Of a DNA stretch of 64,000 nucleotides, positions 63,037 to 64,000 are shown piece after piece. The notes beneath the pieces were generated by a model that saw only the letters and a program-made list of their open reading frames with translations, did no database searches and was not told the origin of the DNA. Location of the stretch: NCBI GenBank assembly GCA_947482665.1, contig CANKJK010000003.1, positions 124,001 through 188,000 of the forward strand, written 5' to 3'. Numbering within the stretch: the first letter of the stretch is position 1; the number at the start of each line of letters is the position of its first letter. The DNA is from Acidobacteriota bacterium. GTDB lineage: Bacteria > Acidobacteriota > Vicinamibacteria > Vicinamibacterales > UBA2999. Position numbers and translations under genes: made by a program.

Positions 63037-63386
63037 TCCAGCCACTCCCCTGCGGCCTCTCCGGCCGACTGCCCGTCGCGCACTTCATAGTCGAACGCGA
63101 CGCCCTCCTCCATCACCTCGAAGAATCGCCGACCTGGCTCCGCGTGAGCGGGATGCTGGAGGTAGGCCTCCAGCCCAGCCTGATCGTCACACTCGATGAT
63201 GGCGGCGTACTGCAGGTCGGGCTGCGGGAGCGCTTCGTAACCCGCGCCGTGACGCACGCGACGGCCAATCTGCGCTCGCCGCACGCTTGGGATCGTCCGC
63301 ACTGCAGTGGCAAACGATTCTGCCAGGGCGCGCCGTTCAGCCGGAGGCACCGAGGCCTTCGGGCGGAACAGCACGACGTGGATCAT
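63033..63386 (-). CDS. Dabb (stress-responsive A/B barrel) domain protein
   Basis: The protein is 117 residues. IHVVLFRPKASVPPAERRAL at the start and the late YAAIIECDDQAGLEAYLQHPAH are the usual Dabb strands and helix. Dimeric members act as small-molecule barrels or as stress proteins. ATG 63386 overlaps the stop of the upstream repeat protein in TGATG, so translation is coupled. Substrate or partner is unknown. Confidence 0.85.
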   Translation of the reverse strand: MIHVVLFRPKASVPPAERRALAESFATAVRTIPSVRRAQIGRRVRHGAGYEALPQPDLQYAAIIECDDQAGLEAYLQHPAHAEPGRRFFEVMEEGVAFDYEVRDGQSAGEAAGEWLD

Positions 63387-64000
63387 CACGACTCGTCGTC
63401 CCGCTTTCGACGCGGCCGGTCAGTGCCCTGCGGCTTGAACGGCCGACGCGGGCCTGCGCTCGGGCCACGGTCACGATCCTGACTCCACGGCTTGCGCGGG
63501 CCTGAGGGCGGCCGGCCGCTTCCGGAGCCGAAGCTCTTCCCGCGCGGCCGGTCTCCGCCGCCGGGGCGGAAGCCGCCGCTCCCACCAGGCTTGCGGTCAT
63601 AGCCGCCACTGCGTGGCCGCTCCGAGCTGAACCCGCCGGACGCCCCACGATCCCCGCGATCGAAGCCGCCTGATCGCGGTCGGTCTCCGCCGCCGGGGCG
63701 GAAGCCACCACTCCCACCGGGCTTGCGGTCATAGCCGCCACTGCGCGGCCGCTCCGAGCCGAACCCGCCGGACGCCCCACGGTCCCCGCGGTCGAAGCCG
63801 CCCGATCGCGGCCGGTCTCCGCCACCAGGCCGGAAGCCACCACCCCCACCGGGCCGGAACCCACCCTTGAACGGTGGTCTCCCACCGCCACCGCCGCCCG
63901 GTCTGAACTCCTTCCGGAACGGTGGCCGATCGCCACCGGGTCTATCGCCACCGGGGCGCTCACGGTCGCGATCGCCAAACGGCTTGCCACCGTCACGACG
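63386..64000 (-). CDS. Arg/Gly-rich repeat protein, C-terminal part (5' end outside window)
   Basis: The leftward frame is open from 64000 to TGA at 63388-63386, giving 204 residues. Almost all are Gly, Arg, Pro, Asp, Phe and Ser, arranged as GGFRPGGGDRPR, SGGFDRGDRGASGGF and SERPRSGGYDRKPGG blocks. Two full 44-residue repeats and part of a third are visible, followed by a Lys/Arg-rich end. Such RGG/FGG tails occur on RNA helicases, pseudouridine synthases and rRNA methyltransferases, and bind RNA weakly. The catalytic part, if any, is beyond the window. A competing frame on the same strand is open too but starts inside and has no such pattern. Confidence 0.72.
   Translation of the reverse strand, partial: RRDGGKPFGDRDRERPGGDRPGGDRPPFRKEFRPGGGGGGRPPFKGGFRPGGGGGFRPGGGDRPRSGGFDRGDRGASGGFGSERPRSGGYDRKPGGSGGFRPGGGDRPRSGGFDRGDRGASGGFSSERPRSGGYDRKPGGSGGFRPGGGDRPRGKSFGSGSGRPPSGPRKPWSQDRDRGPSAGPRRPFKPQGTDRPRRKRDDES
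63551..63853 (-). repeat. 132-bp tandem repeat within the RGG protein gene
   Basis: Units start at 63551, 63683 and 63815, exactly 132 bp apart. The first two are nearly identical over the full length; the third keeps only about its first 40 bases. The period is a multiple of three (44 codons), so unit gain or loss would keep the frame. Confidence 0.85.

Noticed and set aside
63337-63996. Leftward 219-codon frame at the right edge, rich in Ala, Val and Ser
   Set aside because: It is a shifted frame of the RGG repeats; the frame chosen gives regular FRPGG/RGG repeats and a TGATG junction with the next gene.

Overview
The window is 64 kb of GC-rich DNA from a Gram-negative (diderm) bacterium. 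The diderm call rests on a TonB-dependent receptor, lipoproteins, a Wzm/Wzt-type export pair and a SurA-like chaperone. The gene style (multihaem cytochrome next to a cytochrome-barrel fusion, a TonB receptor with a carboxypeptidase-like N-terminal domain, DUF1684, DUF885, a NusG paralogue beside a PPIase) reminds me of Acidobacteriota, perhaps the Vicinamibacteria. That is a guess from general resemblance; no rRNA gene is present to settle it.

Left arm, 1-25.6 kb: mixed metabolic and envelope genes on both strands. These are a truncated FMN glutamate-synthase-like gene, an EVE protein, a Tat-exported dienelactone hydrolase, a cytochrome pair, a P-type ATPase, a DEAD-box helicase, gltX, a siderophore-type TonB receptor, hemH, a Nudix hydrolase, a truncated haemoglobin with its reductase, serS, galU and a DUF885 protein whose metal-binding motif looks lost. 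Three tRNA genes lie here: Gln(CTG), Ser(GCT) and Ser(TGA).

Centre, 25.7-48.7 kb: the replication-origin neighbourhood. rsmI-glmU-glmS-pcrA runs rightward and meets gyrA-gyrB-dnaN-dnaA running leftward. DnaA-box-like sequences lie on both sides of dnaA. Rightward from there comes the classic series rpmH-rnpA-yidD-yidC-khpB-mnmE-mnmG-rsmG, then a perfect 16-bp parS palindrome and parA-parB. recF is not in its usual place between dnaN and gyrB.

Right arm, 48.8-63 kb: a long rightward array of the five F1 ATP synthase genes (delta, alpha, gamma, beta, epsilon, without Fo), a polysaccharide ABC exporter, mfd, a periplasmic PPIase, a NusG paralogue, a dihydrouridine synthase and a HAD phosphatase. 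The window ends in a leftward Arg/Gly-rich tandem-repeat protein coupled to a small Dabb protein.

Strand composition changes sharply near 46.9 kb. The + strand is G-rich from about 25.7 to 46.8 kb and C-rich after it, although genes on both sides of the change are + strand. I found no clear phage, IS element or CRISPR array. Most of the window is core genome, and no strong case for a wholly new system emerged. The most unusual items are the cytochrome-barrel/pentahaem pair, the degenerate DUF885 protein, the origin/parS architecture with the skew flip, the split globin-reductase pair and the RGG repeat protein.
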